Below are positions 5,127 to 5,670 of a DNA stretch of 5,670 bases, in pieces. A program made the position numbers and the translations under genes. Every line of letters starts with the position of its first letter. Positions within the stretch are counted from its first letter, which is position 1. The stretch is from an archaeon. GTDB lineage: Archaea > Asgardarchaeota > Hermodarchaeia > Hermodarchaeales > Hermodarchaeaceae. Where the stretch lies: positions 1 to 5,670 of the forward strand of contig JABXGV010000046.1 of NCBI GenBank assembly GCA_016550485.1, given 5' to 3'. Below the pieces are notes generated by a model that was not told the DNA's origin, did no database searches, and saw nothing but the letters and a program-made list of their open reading frames with translations.

Positions 5127-5670
5127 TCAATCTTTCAGCTTCGTCTTGATCAAAAGATATCGGGGTGTTTTTTCTAGGTATTCTCGGTAAGCGTCTCCGT
5201 ATCGTTCAAGACAAGCCTTTTCCTCTTCAAGGATGCGAGCCCGAGTAAGGATGCCCGAGAGAAGGGCGATAAGGACGAAAATCCATGAACCTACAGCAAA
5301 GGAAATGCCGAGGACAACGATGAGTATCGAGAGGACCTGTGGATTGCGGGAAATCCGGTAAAACCCATGGCTGACATGCTGGTCCACGGGGGTGTTTCGA
5401 AAATTAATCACAGCTATAGCGAAGCCGACGAGTCCGATGGTATAGATGGTAAGGCCCAGATAGAAGGCGAGCGTTCCCAGGCTCAATGGCGTGAAGAAGA
5501 GGAGCACGATGAGCACCAGCGAGAAGGATTTACCGATAACGAGATAGGCACGGTGTCGCTTGCTCCACTTGGAATGGTCATACTCGAACAATCGCCCCCT
5601 TCGCCCTTTCGGAAAGGACAGCACGAGGAGCAGCTCGACGAGATATAAACCCACTAATAGTAACCCGCCG
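5127..5670 (-). CDS. Membrane methyltransferase, isoprenylcysteine/phospholipid methyltransferase type (5' end open)
   Basis: The longest frame starting inside the window begins with GTG at 5654 and gives 175 residues, but the frame continues without a stop to the right edge. The extra codons (GGLLLV) extend the first hydrophobic helix, so the true start may lie outside. Counting from that GTG, hydrophobic segments lie at 1-13, 38-55, 59-84 and 107-135. HGFYRISRNPQ (96-106) and the C-terminal EEEKACLERYGDAYREYLEKTPRYL (split at 143-152 and 153-167) are the hallmarks of the ICMT/PEMT superfamily of integral membrane enzymes that use S-adenosylmethionine. The usual RHPxY is RNPQV here; Asn at that position is common, but loss of the Tyr-Gly that normally follows is less usual. 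The acceptor cannot be told from sequence: lipid, quinone-like or prenyl-cysteine substrates are all possible. It converges on the zinc-module gene and is therefore a separate transcript. Confidence 0.85.
   Translation of the reverse strand, partial: GGLLLVGLYLVELLLVLSFPKGRRGRLFEYDHSKWSKRHRAYLVIGKSFSLVLIVLLFFTPLSLGTLAFYLGLTIYTIGLVGFAIAVINFRNTPVDQHVSHGFYRISRNPQVLSILIVVLGISFAVGSWIFVLIALLSGILTRARILEEEKACLERYGDAYREYLEKTPRYLLIKTKLKD

Overview
The window looks archaeal, and an Asgard lineage such as Thorarchaeia is a reasonable but unproven guess. The evidence is indirect. TATA-like boxes (TTTTTATTA, TTTAAAAA) sit about 35 bases before two gene starts. GTG and TTG starts are frequent, with GGAGG or AGGTGA in front of two candidate TTG starts. 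The protein mix also fits: surface-anchored serine hydrolases with a C-terminal membrane helix, a Bax-inhibitor-1-like protein, and small cysteine-rich proteins. No mobile element, CRISPR array, tRNA or rRNA was seen, and composition appears even throughout.

Layout. Positions 1-518 (minus) hold the N-terminal part of a von Willebrand factor A (VWA) protein that runs off the left edge. A 133-bp divergent promoter region (519-651) separates it from a plus-strand pair of paralogous serine hydrolases of the beta-lactamase/class C PBP fold (652-1905 and 1886-3097). These overlap by up to 20 bases and were probably born by tandem duplication. Each has a signal peptide, an extracellular catalytic domain with an SxxK motif, and one C-terminal transmembrane anchor. 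After a 219-bp gap comes a Bax inhibitor-1 family membrane protein (3317-4087, TTG start). A 224-bp gap with a recognisable TATA box leads into a two-gene cluster of small cysteine-rich proteins: a DUF3795 protein (4312-4635) and a protein with two tandem treble-clef-like zinc modules (4667-5047). Convergent to these, on the minus strand, lies a membrane methyltransferase of the isoprenylcysteine/phospholipid type (5127 to the right edge). Its frame stays open to the window end, so its true start may lie outside.

How the genes work together. The only clear functional unit is the serine-hydrolase pair, which should be translated from one message and act outside the membrane; the substrate is unknown. 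The DUF3795 and double-zinc-module genes are probably co-transcribed. Nothing ties the VWA, BI-1 and methyltransferase genes to one pathway beyond proximity. I see no clear case for a new multi-gene system. The least ordinary items are the divergence between the two hydrolases and the duplicated zinc-module protein.
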